64,000 bases of DNA. It comes from an uncultured Bacteroidales bacterium (GTDB lineage Bacteria; Bacteroidota; Bacteroidia; Bacteroidales; SZUA-534). Every line of letters starts with the position of its first letter. Within the stretch, counting starts at the first letter, position 1. The notes under the pieces were generated by a model. It ran no database searches. It was not told the DNA's origin and saw nothing but the letters and a program-made list of their open reading frames with translations. The position numbers were made by a program, and so were the translations under genes. Below are positions 44,509 to 54,140 of this stretch, piece by piece. The stretch is from NCBI GenBank assembly GCA_902790595.1, contig CADASL010000001.1, positions 62,001 through 126,000 of the forward strand, in the 5' to 3' direction.

Positions 44509-45723
44509 CTATTCAAACAGCCCCAAATCAACAAACTCGCCTAGAGCCTTGTGACCGTTGGCGTTGGGGTGCAGGTTGTCGTTGTCGTGCAGATTGGGGT
44601 TCATCACGGTAGTGTCCGAATCGCTGCAAATGGCTTTTTCAAAGTCGATTACGGCGTTGAACTTGCCGCAGGTGCGAATCCAGTTGTTCACGGCCAGACG
44701 GCACTCTTCCTTCTCGGGTGAGCCGTAGAAGCACTCTTTGAACGGCGTTACGGTGGCGCCGTAAATCTTCAGTCCGTGGGCGTGCGCTGTGTCAATCATC
44801 TTCGAGTAGGCGTCAATCAGTTCTTTTTCAGTTACCGACGGATTTGGCGAGTAGCCCATATCGTTAACGCCTTCAAACAGAATAACATACTTAACACCAG
44901 GCTGCTCAATCACGTCGCGGTTGAAGCGCACCGAAGCGTTGGGACCCAGTCCGCCGCGAATGACGCAGTTGCCGCCAATGCCCATATTGAGCACGGCCAG
45001 ATTGCTTGTGGCGGGATTGGCCAGCAGGCGCTCAGAGAAGACGTCGGTCCAGCGGTTGACCTGATTGGTCGTCGAGCCGCGGCCGTCGGTGATTGAGTTG
45101 CCCACAATGGCAATGGCTGCAGTGGGTTCGTCGGCCACCACGTCGAGGCGCTCAATGGTGTACCAATGGTCGGTGGTGACAGCATCGGCAAAATCGGTGT
45201 TATTCAGTTTGTTACCTGTCAGAATGTACGAAGTGGTGCGTGAGCCTGGGTGGCCAGTAATGTCGCTCGGCACAAAGGTGTAGGCAATGGTCACGGCCAC
45301 GTCCATACGCGGTGTCAGCGCAAACTGCAGCGCGTCGGAAATAACCGATTGGCCTTTCTCAATATCAATGGCCTGTTTTCCGCCAAACAGCACGTTCACG
45401 GCCTTTGCGGCGTCAATCTTGCTGCCTTCGAGGGCGGGGGCGAGGCTCACGGCGGCAATCTTCAGCACGTCGTTGCCGAACTCGTTCGAGAGTTTCAGGC
45501 GCACGGTCTCGCCGCCGATTGACACGCGGATTTTCTGGCGGATAGTGTTTCCGCTGATTCCTGGCTCGGGCGGGCAGTTGTGCGGCTCGGTGAGTTGCAC
45601 GGCTGTGCCCCAGGTTCCAACCCAGCGCTGATTGTCTTGCTGCGCAGTCTGTTGCGAGCATCCCGCAACCATCATCGCGCAAGCCATCAAACAATAAATT
45701 CTGATACTGTTTAAACGTCTCAT
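44509..45723 (-). CDS. Lipoprotein SGNH/GDSL esterase
   Basis: 404 residues. Lipoprotein signal MACAMMVAGC. An N-terminal beta-sandwich (about 30-185; VGTWGTAVQLTEPHNCPPEPGISGNTIRQKIRVSIGG) precedes the SGNH domain: block I AIVGNSITDGRGST with the nucleophile Ser, block II Gly near MGIGGNCVI, block III GVNDMGYSPN, and the Asp-His pair in LHDNDNLHPNANGHKALGE. Such enzymes remove acetyl groups from polysaccharide. It is coded between GH43 and the hybrid sensor, consistent with deacetylation before glycosidase attack. Confidence 0.92.
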   Translation of the reverse strand: MRRLNSIRIYCLMACAMMVAGCSQQTAQQDNQRWVGTWGTAVQLTEPHNCPPEPGISGNTIRQKIRVSIGGETVRLKLSNEFGNDVLKIAAVSLAPALEGSKIDAAKAVNVLFGGKQAIDIEKGQSVISDALQFALTPRMDVAVTIAYTFVPSDITGHPGSRTTSYILTGNKLNNTDFADAVTTDHWYTIERLDVVADEPTAAIAIVGNSITDGRGSTTNQVNRWTDVFSERLLANPATSNLAVLNMGIGGNCVIRGGLGPNASVRFNRDVIEQPGVKYVILFEGVNDMGYSPNPSVTEKELIDAYSKMIDTAHAHGLKIYGATVTPFKECFYGSPEKEECRLAVNNWIRTCGKFNAVIDFEKAICSDSDTTVMNPNLHDNDNLHPNANGHKALGEFVDLGLFE

Positions 45724-45846
45724 AGTTTTGATTTTTAGTGTGTTACTATATGTGTTTAGTTAAAATGCTTTCGGTTGTAAAATATGCAAAAAATCGACAC
45801 TCGGAACAAAATGCAACAAAAATAACAATCGGTTGCACTTTGGTAT

Positions 45847-46035
45847 TTAGGAGTTAGGAATTAGGAGTTAGGAATTAGGAGTTAGGAATTAGGAGTTAGG
45901 AATTAGGAGTTAGGAATTAGGAGTTAGGAGTTAGGAGTTAGGGAATTAGGAGTTAGGAATTAGGAGTTAGGAATTAGGAGTTGGGAATTAGGAGTTGGGA
46001 ATGAGGAATTAGGAGTGAGGAGAGAGAAGTTAGAA
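45847..46035. repeat. Heptamer minisatellite (TTAGGAG/TTAGGAA)
   Basis: About 25 tandem 7-bp units, alternating TTAGGAG and TTAGGAA, degenerating to TTGGGAA and GTGAGGA at the right end. It fills most of the 337-bp gap between the SGNH gene and the hybrid sensor. No gene is seen in the rest of the gap. Confidence 0.95.
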
Positions 46036-46060
46036 TTAGTCAAACCTCTGTGCCCTCAGT

Positions 46061-49000
46061 CTACTTTGTGTTCTCTGTGTCAGCATTATAATCCGACGGC
46101 GCCACTCCATACTGTTTTTTAAACACCGTGCTGAAGTAGGCGGCGCTTGCAAAACCGCACATCTCGCTGATTTCCGTTATGTTATACCGCTGCGATTTGA
46201 GCAGTTGCTGGGCGTACTCCAGTCGCGCCGTTTTTATGAAATCGGTGGGCGAGAGGTCTGTCAGTGCCTTTATCTTCTTGTATAACAGCGACGAACTGAC
46301 GTTCATTGCTGCGGCAAACTGCTCTTTGTCGAAATCGCTATTGCTCATATTCTCTTTTACGGTAAGGTGCAGTTTCTGAACAAACTCGTCGTTCTGTTTA
46401 TTGCCGAGTTCAACGGGCGTGCCGTGCGATAAGCTGTTGATAATCTTCGATTTGGTCAGCTGGCGGTTGCGCACAATTGTTTTAAGTCGAAGCCGCAGAA
46501 TATCCATATCGAACGGCTTGGTCAGATAGTCGTCAGCGCCAAGACCAAGGCCCTGCAGCTGCTCGGCGCGGCCCGACAGGGCGGTGAGCAGAATGATTGG
46601 AATGTGCGCTGTCTCAAATGTCGATTTCATCAGGCGGCACAGCTCAAAACCGTCCATTTCGGGCATCATAATGTCGGAAACCACAATGTCGGGCTGCTGA
46701 TTGGCGATGCTTTGCCAGGCTTCGCGGCCGTTGGCGGCTGTGGCGATGCCGAACTCGTCGGCCAGCGTGTCGCGCATAAACCGCAACAGGTTTTCGTTGT
46801 CTTCCACTATCAGCAGACTGATGTCAGAATCTTTGTTGTCAACAGTCTTGTTATCAGTTGTTTGCAAAGCAGGTTTGGCTGCAATCTCATTGCTGACGGA
46901 TTGGTGGCGGTCAGTCACGGCAGCCGGAATCTCAATGGTGAACACCGAGCCTTTGCCTTCCTGGCTCTCGCAGGTTACCTTTCCGTTGTGCAACTCAACG
47001 TAATTTTTCACCAGCATCAGTCCGATGCCAGAGCCGATAATGCTTGAGTTTATGGCGTTTTCGCTTCGGTAAAACTCTGTAAACAAATGCTTTTGCGCCT
47101 GTCGGCTGATGCCAATTCCGTGGTCGGTAACCGATAGTCGCCACATATTTTCATCGCACTCGAGGCCAATGCTGACAATGCCGCCTTTGGATGAGTATTT
47201 TATGGCGTTAGATATCAGATTATCAACAACTTTTGCCATCATATTGGTGTCGATGGCGGAGCTGTAGCTGTTGGTGTTGTGTGTGTATTTCAGTCCGATT
47301 TCGCTCTTTGCGGCCATCGATTCGAACATTTGAATCCTATTGCCCACAAAATCAACAATATCGACCATCGCCAATTGCAGTATTTCCTTACCGATGTCCG
47401 ATTTCTGGAAGTCCATCAGCTGCGTCACCACTGCCGACAACTGCTGCGCCTGAGCCGATGCCAGTTCAAGATTGTGCTGGCCTGTGGCTGTCAGTTTTTT
47501 CTCTTTGTGGAGTTCCTCAATCGGCGCCTTTATCAGCGTCAGCGATGTGCGAATCTCGTGCGCCGTGTTGGTGAAGAATCGGATTTTGTCTTCGGCGTGC
47601 TGCCGCTTTATGTTTTGGATATATTGTGATATAACTATATAAACTAACAGACACACAGCGAGATAGCAGATAATAACAAACCACCAGCGATGCCAAAGCG
47701 GCGGTGTGATTTCGATGTGCAGCTTGCGCTCATCGATAATGCGCGATAAAGTATTGTCGTACAGTCTGATAATTAGTTCAAAATTGCTCGACGGCAGGTT
47801 GGGGTACGAGATTATGTTTTGTGTGGCAGGCTGGTTCCAGTCAGCGTCGATACCGTTCATTTTCCACGCAAATCTTGGCCCGACAACTCTTCCAAGCGCT
47901 TCCAACTCAACTTTGATGGTGTTCTGAGTGTAGTTGAGTTTCAAGCTGTTAAGCTGGTTTACAGGCATATTGCCTGTTATGTCGGCCTGATTGCGGATTG
48001 TGCTGCCCGCCACGCTGATGTCTTGAATGAAAATTTTGCCGCTCGACTGGGCTTCGGGTTCAAAATCAGGGTTTAGGCACACAGCGCCATTACTGGTGCC
48101 CCAAATCAGATTGCCGTTGCACAGAACTAAAGCTGCGTGGCGGTTGAACGACGCCGACAGCTGCGATGTTGATGGAAATATGAACGCTTTTTCGCTCTGC
48201 GGCTCAAATTTGCAAAGCCCAGTTTCGGTGCCAATCCAAAGATGTCCTGCGGCGTAAAGCAGGCTAGTTACAAAATCCGACGGCAGTCCGTTCCGAGAAT
48301 CGTAACGCGCTGTTATTTCGCCGTTTAAGTTCATTCTAATCAGTCCGTTGCCGTGGGTTGCCACCCAAACGGTGTCGCTGCGCACCAGAATGTCGTTCAC
48401 AATACAACTGTCAATCATAACTGTCTTATTGCCAGTCGTTTTGTCGAGTTTGATTAGTCCGCTGGTGCAGCCTAAAAGCAGATTTGCGCTGTCGAGTTCG
48501 GCAATTTTGTTCACCGGCGAGTATTCGAAGCGGCTGAAACTGTGGTTGTTGCGGTTGTAGCGGAAAATTTCGTTGTTGGTGCCGCCAATCCAGATGTCGT
48601 GGTATCGGTCTTCTATCAGGCTGAAAACGAAATCGTTGTTGTAGTTGCTGCGGTTGCCGCTTGTGTAGTGGGCCAGGGTGCAGCCGTTTCTGTCGAACAC
48701 ATAGAGCCCCGACGAGTAGGTGCCGGCCCATATTTGCCCTTCAGCGTCGGCGCATATTGATAGGAATACGTGTGAGCGGTCGCGTGCATCGGCCTGCATA
48801 TGTAACCATTTGTCGGTCAGTGGATTGTATCGGCTGACGCCGTTGTTGGTGGCAAACCAGAGATTGCCGTCGGGGTCTTCGCACACATCGTTCACGTGGT
48901 TGTCTTTTATTGAGTTGTCGTTGTTGGGCTGATGCAGGAATTGTGTGACGTTCTTTGTTTCGACGTTGGCAAAGAGCACACCGTCGTCATAGGTGCACAC

Positions 49001-49930
49001 CCAAATGCGCTTTCCTGGGTCGCACAGAATGTCGTAAACGCCATTGCTGGCAAGGGTTTGCGGGTTGTTGCGGTCGCTTTGGTATGTTTTCCTGATGCGG
49101 CCGCTGCCAATGTCAATCGCACTGATTCCGTGTCCGTCAACACCAGCAAGCAAAGTGCTGTCGTTGAACTGCTCGAGTGCCAGAACCGGCAGTGTTGGTA
49201 TGCCTTTCACCTTGTTCACAGAGTGGCTTGCAAAGTCGAAAATCATCAGCCCGTCGGTTTTGGTTCCAATCCAGAGCCTGTTGTGTGCGGTGTCGCAGAA
49301 AAGGCTGGTCTTGATGCTTGGTGACAGGCTTGCGCCGATGTCGCGCGGTCGAGCGTTAGCAGCTTCAGTGTCAATGATTTGCACTTTTGTCAGCCCGGCC
49401 ACAATCAGCTCTTTTTCCGACAGCCATTCCAAATTGAAAAATGCGTTTTCACTGTCGATGGTTGTAATCTGGCCATCGGCGTAAACAAAAAAGCCGTTAG
49501 ATGTCGCAACCCAAAGGTTTTGCTTTGTGTCGATGGCTATCTTGTAAATAATCAGATTTTGACTATTTATATATTGAGTTAGATTGATGAGTGATTCAAA
49601 TTGGTCTGTAACGCGGTTATAGATGAATACCTGTCCTGAGTTGCAATAGGCAACCAGCATTTTGTCGCGACATTCAAGTCTGACTGTCAGTGCGTTATGC
49701 TCGGAGTAGGGTAGGTTATAGATGCGGTAGTTGTGGCTTGCAAAACGCATAATGCCCATCTTCGACGACGCCCATACAAAGCCATCGGCGTCTTTGCAAA
49801 CCGAGTTTGTCTCGCGTATCGATATGTTATACAGATTGTTGACACTGAAAAACTCAGGTTCCGCACCCTGGCAAGTCAAACTTGCAGCGGTCAGCAGCAA
49901 TGCGGCGGTGTATGTCAGAAATCGTTTCAT
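46061..49930 (-). CDS. Hybrid two-component system sensor/regulator (HTCS) of the PUL
   Basis: 1289 residues from ATG 49930. The frame is open to 50026, but that would overlap uvrB and the signal peptide starts at MKRFLTYTAALLLTAASLTCQG. Order: periplasmic two-component propeller repeats about 25-690 (DADGFVWASSKMGIMRF, DPDGNLWFATNNGVSRYNP), Y_Y_Y domain about 690-775, membrane helix about 785-805 (WWFVIICYLAVCLLVYIVI), histidine kinase with phospho-acceptor His in NTAHEIRTSLTLIKAPIEEL, ATPase domain (NLISNAIKYSSKGG, SGIGLMLVKNYVELHNG), receiver with Asp in DIVVSDIMMPEMDGFELC, and a C-terminal AraC helix-turn-helix (ISEMCGFASAAYFSTVFKKQYGVAPSDY). It binds a glycan fragment and activates the susCD operon. 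Confidence 0.96.
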   Translation of the reverse strand: MKRFLTYTAALLLTAASLTCQGAEPEFFSVNNLYNISIRETNSVCKDADGFVWASSKMGIMRFASHNYRIYNLPYSEHNALTVRLECRDKMLVAYCNSGQVFIYNRVTDQFESLINLTQYINSQNLIIYKIAIDTKQNLWVATSNGFFVYADGQITTIDSENAFFNLEWLSEKELIVAGLTKVQIIDTEAANARPRDIGASLSPSIKTSLFCDTAHNRLWIGTKTDGLMIFDFASHSVNKVKGIPTLPVLALEQFNDSTLLAGVDGHGISAIDIGSGRIRKTYQSDRNNPQTLASNGVYDILCDPGKRIWVCTYDDGVLFANVETKNVTQFLHQPNNDNSIKDNHVNDVCEDPDGNLWFATNNGVSRYNPLTDKWLHMQADARDRSHVFLSICADAEGQIWAGTYSSGLYVFDRNGCTLAHYTSGNRSNYNNDFVFSLIEDRYHDIWIGGTNNEIFRYNRNNHSFSRFEYSPVNKIAELDSANLLLGCTSGLIKLDKTTGNKTVMIDSCIVNDILVRSDTVWVATHGNGLIRMNLNGEITARYDSRNGLPSDFVTSLLYAAGHLWIGTETGLCKFEPQSEKAFIFPSTSQLSASFNRHAALVLCNGNLIWGTSNGAVCLNPDFEPEAQSSGKIFIQDISVAGSTIRNQADITGNMPVNQLNSLKLNYTQNTIKVELEALGRVVGPRFAWKMNGIDADWNQPATQNIISYPNLPSSNFELIIRLYDNTLSRIIDERKLHIEITPPLWHRWWFVIICYLAVCLLVYIVISQYIQNIKRQHAEDKIRFFTNTAHEIRTSLTLIKAPIEELHKEKKLTATGQHNLELASAQAQQLSAVVTQLMDFQKSDIGKEILQLAMVDIVDFVGNRIQMFESMAAKSEIGLKYTHNTNSYSSAIDTNMMAKVVDNLISNAIKYSSKGGIVSIGLECDENMWRLSVTDHGIGISRQAQKHLFTEFYRSENAINSSIIGSGIGLMLVKNYVELHNGKVTCESQEGKGSVFTIEIPAAVTDRHQSVSNEIAAKPALQTTDNKTVDNKDSDISLLIVEDNENLLRFMRDTLADEFGIATAANGREAWQSIANQQPDIVVSDIMMPEMDGFELCRLMKSTFETAHIPIILLTALSGRAEQLQGLGLGADDYLTKPFDMDILRLRLKTIVRNRQLTKSKIINSLSHGTPVELGNKQNDEFVQKLHLTVKENMSNSDFDKEQFAAAMNVSSSLLYKKIKALTDLSPTDFIKTARLEYAQQLLKSQRYNITEISEMCGFASAAYFSTVFKKQYGVAPSDYNADTENTK

Positions 49931-49985
49931 CAGTTTTTCCGTTTCCAAACGCATAAAAATAGTAAGAAAGTTGGAAGCTTGCATC

Positions 49986-51998
49986 TCAACTTTTAAACTT
50001 TTCCGCCAACACTTTCTGCAACTCAAACATTTCGTCGCGCAGGCGGGCGGCTTCCATAAAGTCGAGTTTGTCGGCGGCGCGTTCCATTTGCTTCTTGGTC
50101 TTGTCGATGGCCTTCTGCAGGGCTTCGCGGCTCATATAGGCCACAACGGGCTCGGCGGCAAGGTTCACCTTCTCGGGCTCGACGTAATACTGCGCGGCGG
50201 TCTCGTCGGTGCCCACGGTGTGGCGCTTGGCCTTGACAATCTGCGTTGGGGTGATGCCGTGTTCCTCGTTGTAGCGCAACTGTTTCTCGCGGCGGCGGTT
50301 AGTCTCGTCGATGGTGCGCTGCATTGAGTCGGTAATCTGGTCGGCATACATAATCACAAGGCCGTTCACGTTTCGTGCAGCACGTCCTGCGGTCTGAGTC
50401 AGCGAGCGTTCGTTGCGCAGGAATCCTTCCTTGTCGGCATCCAGAATGGCCACCAGCGACACTTCGGGCAAGTCCAAGCCCTCACGCAGCAGATTGACGC
50501 CCACAAGCACGTCGAACAAGCCGTTGCGCAGGTCGTCCAATATCTTCACGCGCTCGAGCGTGTCCACATCGCTGTGAATGTAATTCGACCGTATTCCCAT
50601 ACGGGTCAGATATTTCTGCAACTCTTCGGCCATACGCTTGGTGAGCGTCGTCACAAGCACGCGCTCGTCTTTAGTGGCCCGCTTGTTGATTTCGGCCACA
50701 AGGTCGTCAATCTGGTTCAGGCTCGGACGCACGTCAATCGGCGGGTCGAGCAGACCTGTCGGGCGAATCACCTGGTCAACAATCACGCCGCCGCATTTCA
50801 TTAGTTCGTAGTCGGCGGGCGTGGCGCTCACATACACGGTCTGGCCCGTCAGCGCTTCAAACTCGTCGAACTTGAGCGGACGGTTGTCAAGTGCGGCTGG
50901 CAGGCGGAATCCGTATTCCACAAGGTTTTCCTTGCGCGAGCGGTCGCCGCCGAACATTGCGTGAATCTGCGGCACGGTGACGTGACTTTCGTCTATGACC
51001 GTGATGAAATCCTTCGGGAAATAATCGAGCAGACAGAACGGCCGAGTGCCCGCCGCGCGCCCGTCGAAATAGCGCGAATAGTTCTCAATTCCTGGGCAGT
51101 GCCCCAATTCGCGTATCATTTCAAGGTCGTAGTTCACACGCTCGTCGAGCCGCTTGGCTTCAAGGTTTTTGCCGATGCTCTTGAAATACTCAACCTGCGC
51201 CACAAGGTCGTCCTGAATCATTCGGATGGCCTGCTGGATGCGGCTTTGTGTTGTCACGAAGATGTTTGCGGGGTAGATGGAAACCTGCTCGGGGCGGTCG
51301 ATGACGCTGCCGTTCAGCGGGTCGAAAACTTCGATTTGGTCAATCTCGTCGCCCCAAAACATTAGGCGGTAGGCCGAATCGCCGTAGGCCAGATAAACGT
51401 CAACCGTATCGCCCTTCACACGGAACGTGCCACGGCTGAAATCCACTTCGTTGCGCGAGTAGAGAGCGTCGACAAGGCGGCGCAGCAGTTGGTTTCGGCC
51501 AACGTTTTCGCCCACCTTCACGCTGATGCTGTTGCTGTAGAAATCGTCGGGGTTGCCGATGCCGTAAAGGCACGAGACGGACGAGACCACAATCACGTCG
51601 CGGCGGCCCGACAGCAGCGATGACGTGGTGTGCAGACGCAGTTTCTCAATCTCGTCGTTGATGCTCAAATCCTTCTCAATGTAGGTGTCCGTCACGGGAA
51701 TGTAGGCTTCGGGCTGATAGTAGTCGTAATACGAAACGAAATACTCAACCGCGTTGTTCGGGAAAAACTCTTTAAACTCGCTGTAGAGTTGTGCTGCAAG
51801 CGTTTTGTTATGGCTCAGAATGAGCGCTGGACGCTGCGCCTGCTCAATCATATTGGCAATGGTGAACGTCTTGCCCGAACCCGTCACGCCAAGTAGCGTC
51901 TGAAACTGCTGGCCGCTGTTCAGGCCGTCCACAAGTTGCCTGATGGCTTGCGGCTGGTCGCCTGTAGGCTTGAATGGCGAGTTAATTTCGAAGGGCAT
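49986..51998 (-). CDS. uvrB: Excinuclease ABC subunit B
   Basis: 670 residues, the normal length. The DNA-damage-recognition helicase of nucleotide excision repair. Start [24 protein letters not shown]; Walker [15 protein letters not shown]; beta-hairpin region [25 protein letters not shown]-type box VIDESHV; helicase motifs [47 protein letters not shown] and QTAGRAARN; and a C-terminal UVR domain ([13 protein letters not shown]) for UvrC/UvrA contact. The 55-bp gap to the hybrid sensor on the same strand may allow read-through. Confidence 0.98.
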   Translation of the reverse strand: MPFEINSPFKPTGDQPQAIRQLVDGLNSGQQFQTLLGVTGSGKTFTIANMIEQAQRPALILSHNKTLAAQLYSEFKEFFPNNAVEYFVSYYDYYQPEAYIPVTDTYIEKDLSINDEIEKLRLHTTSSLLSGRRDVIVVSSVSCLYGIGNPDDFYSNSISVKVGENVGRNQLLRRLVDALYSRNEVDFSRGTFRVKGDTVDVYLAYGDSAYRLMFWGDEIDQIEVFDPLNGSVIDRPEQVSIYPANIFVTTQSRIQQAIRMIQDDLVAQVEYFKSIGKNLEAKRLDERVNYDLEMIRELGHCPGIENYSRYFDGRAAGTRPFCLLDYFPKDFITVIDESHVTVPQIHAMFGGDRSRKENLVEYGFRLPAALDNRPLKFDEFEALTGQTVYVSATPADYELMKCGGVIVDQVIRPTGLLDPPIDVRPSLNQIDDLVAEINKRATKDERVLVTTLTKRMAEELQKYLTRMGIRSNYIHSDVDTLERVKILDDLRNGLFDVLVGVNLLREGLDLPEVSLVAILDADKEGFLRNERSLTQTAGRAARNVNGLVIMYADQITDSMQRTIDETNRRREKQLRYNEEHGITPTQIVKAKRHTVGTDETAAQYYVEPEKVNLAAEPVVAYMSREALQKAIDKTKKQMERAADKLDFMEAARLRDEMFELQKVLAEKFKS

Positions 51999-52000
51999 TT

Positions 52001-52077
52001 ATTGAAGGATTGAAGGATTGACTGATTGAAAATATAAATGTCTGATGTCTGTAGTCTGATGTCTGTAGTCTGATGTC
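52001..52077. repeat. Octamer (ATTGAAGG) and heptamer (TCTGATG/TCTGTAG) repeats upstream of uvrB
   Basis: ATTGAAGG units lie at 52001-52020 directly before the uvrB start. TCTGATG TCTGTAG TCTGATG TCTGTAG TCTGATG follows at about 52041-52075, alternating two 7-bp units exactly as the TTAGGAG/TTAGGAA array does. Confidence 0.85.
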
Positions 52078-52110
52078 AAAAACTAAACTTCTAAACTTTC
52101 TCAACCTTCA

Positions 52111-53145
52111 CTACTTCTTATAAAAAACCATATAAACAGGATAATGGTCGCTATATCCGCCGTAGTATTTGCCTGAATACGAGCGCGAAGGGGCGATGTC
52201 GCCGTTGTTTTCCTTAAAACTGATGAAGTCGGGCGCGAAGATGTAGCCTGTTGGCTCGTAAAGGCGGAAACCGCTTGTGCGGGTGAGTAGCGGATTGCTC
52301 ACAATCAAGTTGTCGAGCATTGAGTATTCGCCTTTGTAATAATAAGTTCCGCTGCCGAACTTGCCTTTGTTCTTCTGCTGCTGCAGATACATTATATTAT
52401 TGAGCTTGCTGTATTGCGTGGTGCTTTTCGCTTGCAGAATGTTGAGAACGCTCTCATCGTCGGGCTCGTCGTTCATATCGCCCATAATCAGTATGTTGCA
52501 TTGCGGCTCGGCCTTGATAATCGAGTCTGTGATTTCCTTCAGGCAATCGGCGCACTGCGCGCGCTTGTTTTCGGTTTTCTCTTTTCCGCTGACGCGCGAC
52601 GGCCAGTGGTTCACAAAAATGTGCAGAGTCTCTTTGTCAACCATTCCCTTCACATACAGAATGTCGCGCGTTGTCTGTCCCGAAGGGCGCAGTTTGACTT
52701 GAATGGCGCGGTGCGATATGTATTTGAATGTCTTTGAGTTGTATAGCAGTCCGCAGTCAATTCCGCGCGGGTCGGGGCCTTCCTCAAGAATGCATTGGTA
52801 GCCAACCTCGCTGATGGCTTTCTGTGCGGCCAAATCGCGCAAAACCGAAATGTTTTCGGCCTCTTCAATCGCCACAATGTCAGGATATTGGCCTTTTTCA
52901 GGATTCAACGCCGCAATAACCTCGGCCAGGTGTGAAAGCTTTGTCTGGTAGCGTTCCGATGTCCATTCTTTTTTGCCGGCAGGAGTGAACTCCTCGTCGT
53001 TCTTGCCGTTGGTGTTGAGCGTATCGAACAGATTCTCAACGTTGTAACTCATCACTGTAAAGTATTTCTTCGACGACCATTTGTCGGGTTGCGCGTTTGC
53101 GGCCATACAGGCCACAACAAGCATTGATGCGAAAATTGCTCTCAT
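52111..53145 (-). CDS. Exported endonuclease/exonuclease/phosphatase-fold protein
   Basis: 344 residues from ATG 53145, where a signal peptide begins (MRAIFASMLVVACMAANAQ); the upstream extension to 53232 is basic and leaderless. The family's metal and catalytic motifs are visible in order: VMSYNVENLFDT (Asn), DIVAIEEAENISV (Glu), HIFVNHWPSR (His), LIMGDMNDEPDDESV (Asp/Asn) and GYSDHYPVYMVF (Asp-His). The fold covers DNases and phosphodiesterases or lipid phosphatases; the secreted Bacteroidales members have no agreed substrate. Confidence 0.9.
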   Translation of the reverse strand: MRAIFASMLVVACMAANAQPDKWSSKKYFTVMSYNVENLFDTLNTNGKNDEEFTPAGKKEWTSERYQTKLSHLAEVIAALNPEKGQYPDIVAIEEAENISVLRDLAAQKAISEVGYQCILEEGPDPRGIDCGLLYNSKTFKYISHRAIQVKLRPSGQTTRDILYVKGMVDKETLHIFVNHWPSRVSGKEKTENKRAQCADCLKEITDSIIKAEPQCNILIMGDMNDEPDDESVLNILQAKSTTQYSKLNNIMYLQQQKNKGKFGSGTYYYKGEYSMLDNLIVSNPLLTRTSGFRLYEPTGYIFAPDFISFKENNGDIAPSRSYSGKYYGGYSDHYPVYMVFYKK

Positions 53146-53314
53146 AATTTTGAAATTTTGATTGCAAATATAGGTTTTCCGTTCGCCTTTTCCACTTACA
53201 ATCGCAAAATCTGTCACCACATCGACATTCATTTTTTGTTAATAACATCGGTATAAAAAAATTGCGAATTTGACTTCAATTTTTTTTTTTTGTCAAAAGA
53301 AAATTCTCAGAAAA

Positions 53315-54073
53315 ATGAAATTAAAACTTCTTTGCGCATCATTGTGCTTGTTTGTTTGTGTAGGCACGTTTGCCCAAGTGAAAGGCGGCCATAACGCAAA
53401 ACTCTCAAAACTCTATACATCAGGTAAATACGAGGTCTGTCTGTTCAAGGCGGAAGACCTTTGCGAGGACCCGGCCGCCGGTCGCGAAGCTGAACCGCAC
53501 TTGTATGCGGCAATGTGCTACGTTAAGCTGTACGAGTCGTCGGACCCGGAGATTGCCGCCGATTACAAAGACGGTATGCGCCAGGCTGTCAAATACACGC
53601 AAAAGTTTGTCCGTAAGGATGTTGAAGGTGAGTTGTATGCACAAAACACCGATTTCATTGACCAGATTAAGAAACACGTGAAGGCCGAGATGAAAACCAA
53701 TTTTGACAAGGGCAACTACTCCAAAGCCGCTTCTTCCGCCAAAAACTACGAAAAACTCTATCGCACTCCCGATTATCTGTTTATGTACTTCTCGGGAATG
53801 CTGAAATGTATGTCGAACAACGAGACACAGGGCGCTCACGAGATGGACGAGGCCCGCACCAAACTTTCGGAGCAGATTGTGAACAATGAGACCATCAAGC
53901 CGGACCCGATTGTGAAAAGTCTGATTGTTGACGGCATTATGAAATACACCCAGGACCTTCTGAACGAGAAGCGCAAGAAGGATGCGGAGGCGGTTATCAC
54001 GCTGGCTAACAAGATTTTCCCGAACGATGGCTACATCAAAGTTCAGTACAATATGATTGTCGGTAAAAACTGA
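53315..54073 (+). CDS. Exported helical-repeat protein of unknown function
   Basis: 252 residues from ATG 53315 (MKLKLLCASLCLFVCVGTFA signal peptide). The mature part is helical with TPR-like spacing (KYEVCLFKAEDLCEDPAAGREAEPHLYAAMCYVKLYES, KGNYSKAASSAKNYEKLY). No catalytic motif. It stands alone between divergent and convergent neighbours and ends at a bidirectional terminator. Probably a periplasmic or envelope protein; no family name can be given. Confidence 0.8.
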   Translation: MKLKLLCASLCLFVCVGTFAQVKGGHNAKLSKLYTSGKYEVCLFKAEDLCEDPAAGREAEPHLYAAMCYVKLYESSDPEIAADYKDGMRQAVKYTQKFVRKDVEGELYAQNTDFIDQIKKHVKAEMKTNFDKGNYSKAASSAKNYEKLYRTPDYLFMYFSGMLKCMSNNETQGAHEMDEARTKLSEQIVNNETIKPDPIVKSLIVDGIMKYTQDLLNEKRKKDAEAVITLANKIFPNDGYIKVQYNMIVGKN

Positions 54074-54094
54074 TTTTCAGTAGTTTAAAATATA

Positions 54095-54124
54095 AAAGCG
54101 CGGCTGTTTGGTCGCGCTTTTTTT
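54095..54124. terminator. Bidirectional terminator
   Basis: Stem AAAGCGCG (54095-54102) with CGCGCTTT (54113-54120), T-run to 54124. It serves the plus-strand helical-repeat gene and the convergent thioesterase gene. Confidence 0.82.
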
Positions 54125-54140
54125 ATGCTGATGCGGTTGT

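Noticed and set aside
45847..46035. CRISPR-like array
   Set aside because: Units are 7 bp with no unique spacers and no cas genes nearby; it is a heptamer minisatellite.
49931..50026. N-terminal extension of the hybrid sensor into uvrB
   Set aside because: It would overlap uvrB and place a non-hydrophobic tail in front of a clear signal peptide starting at 49930.
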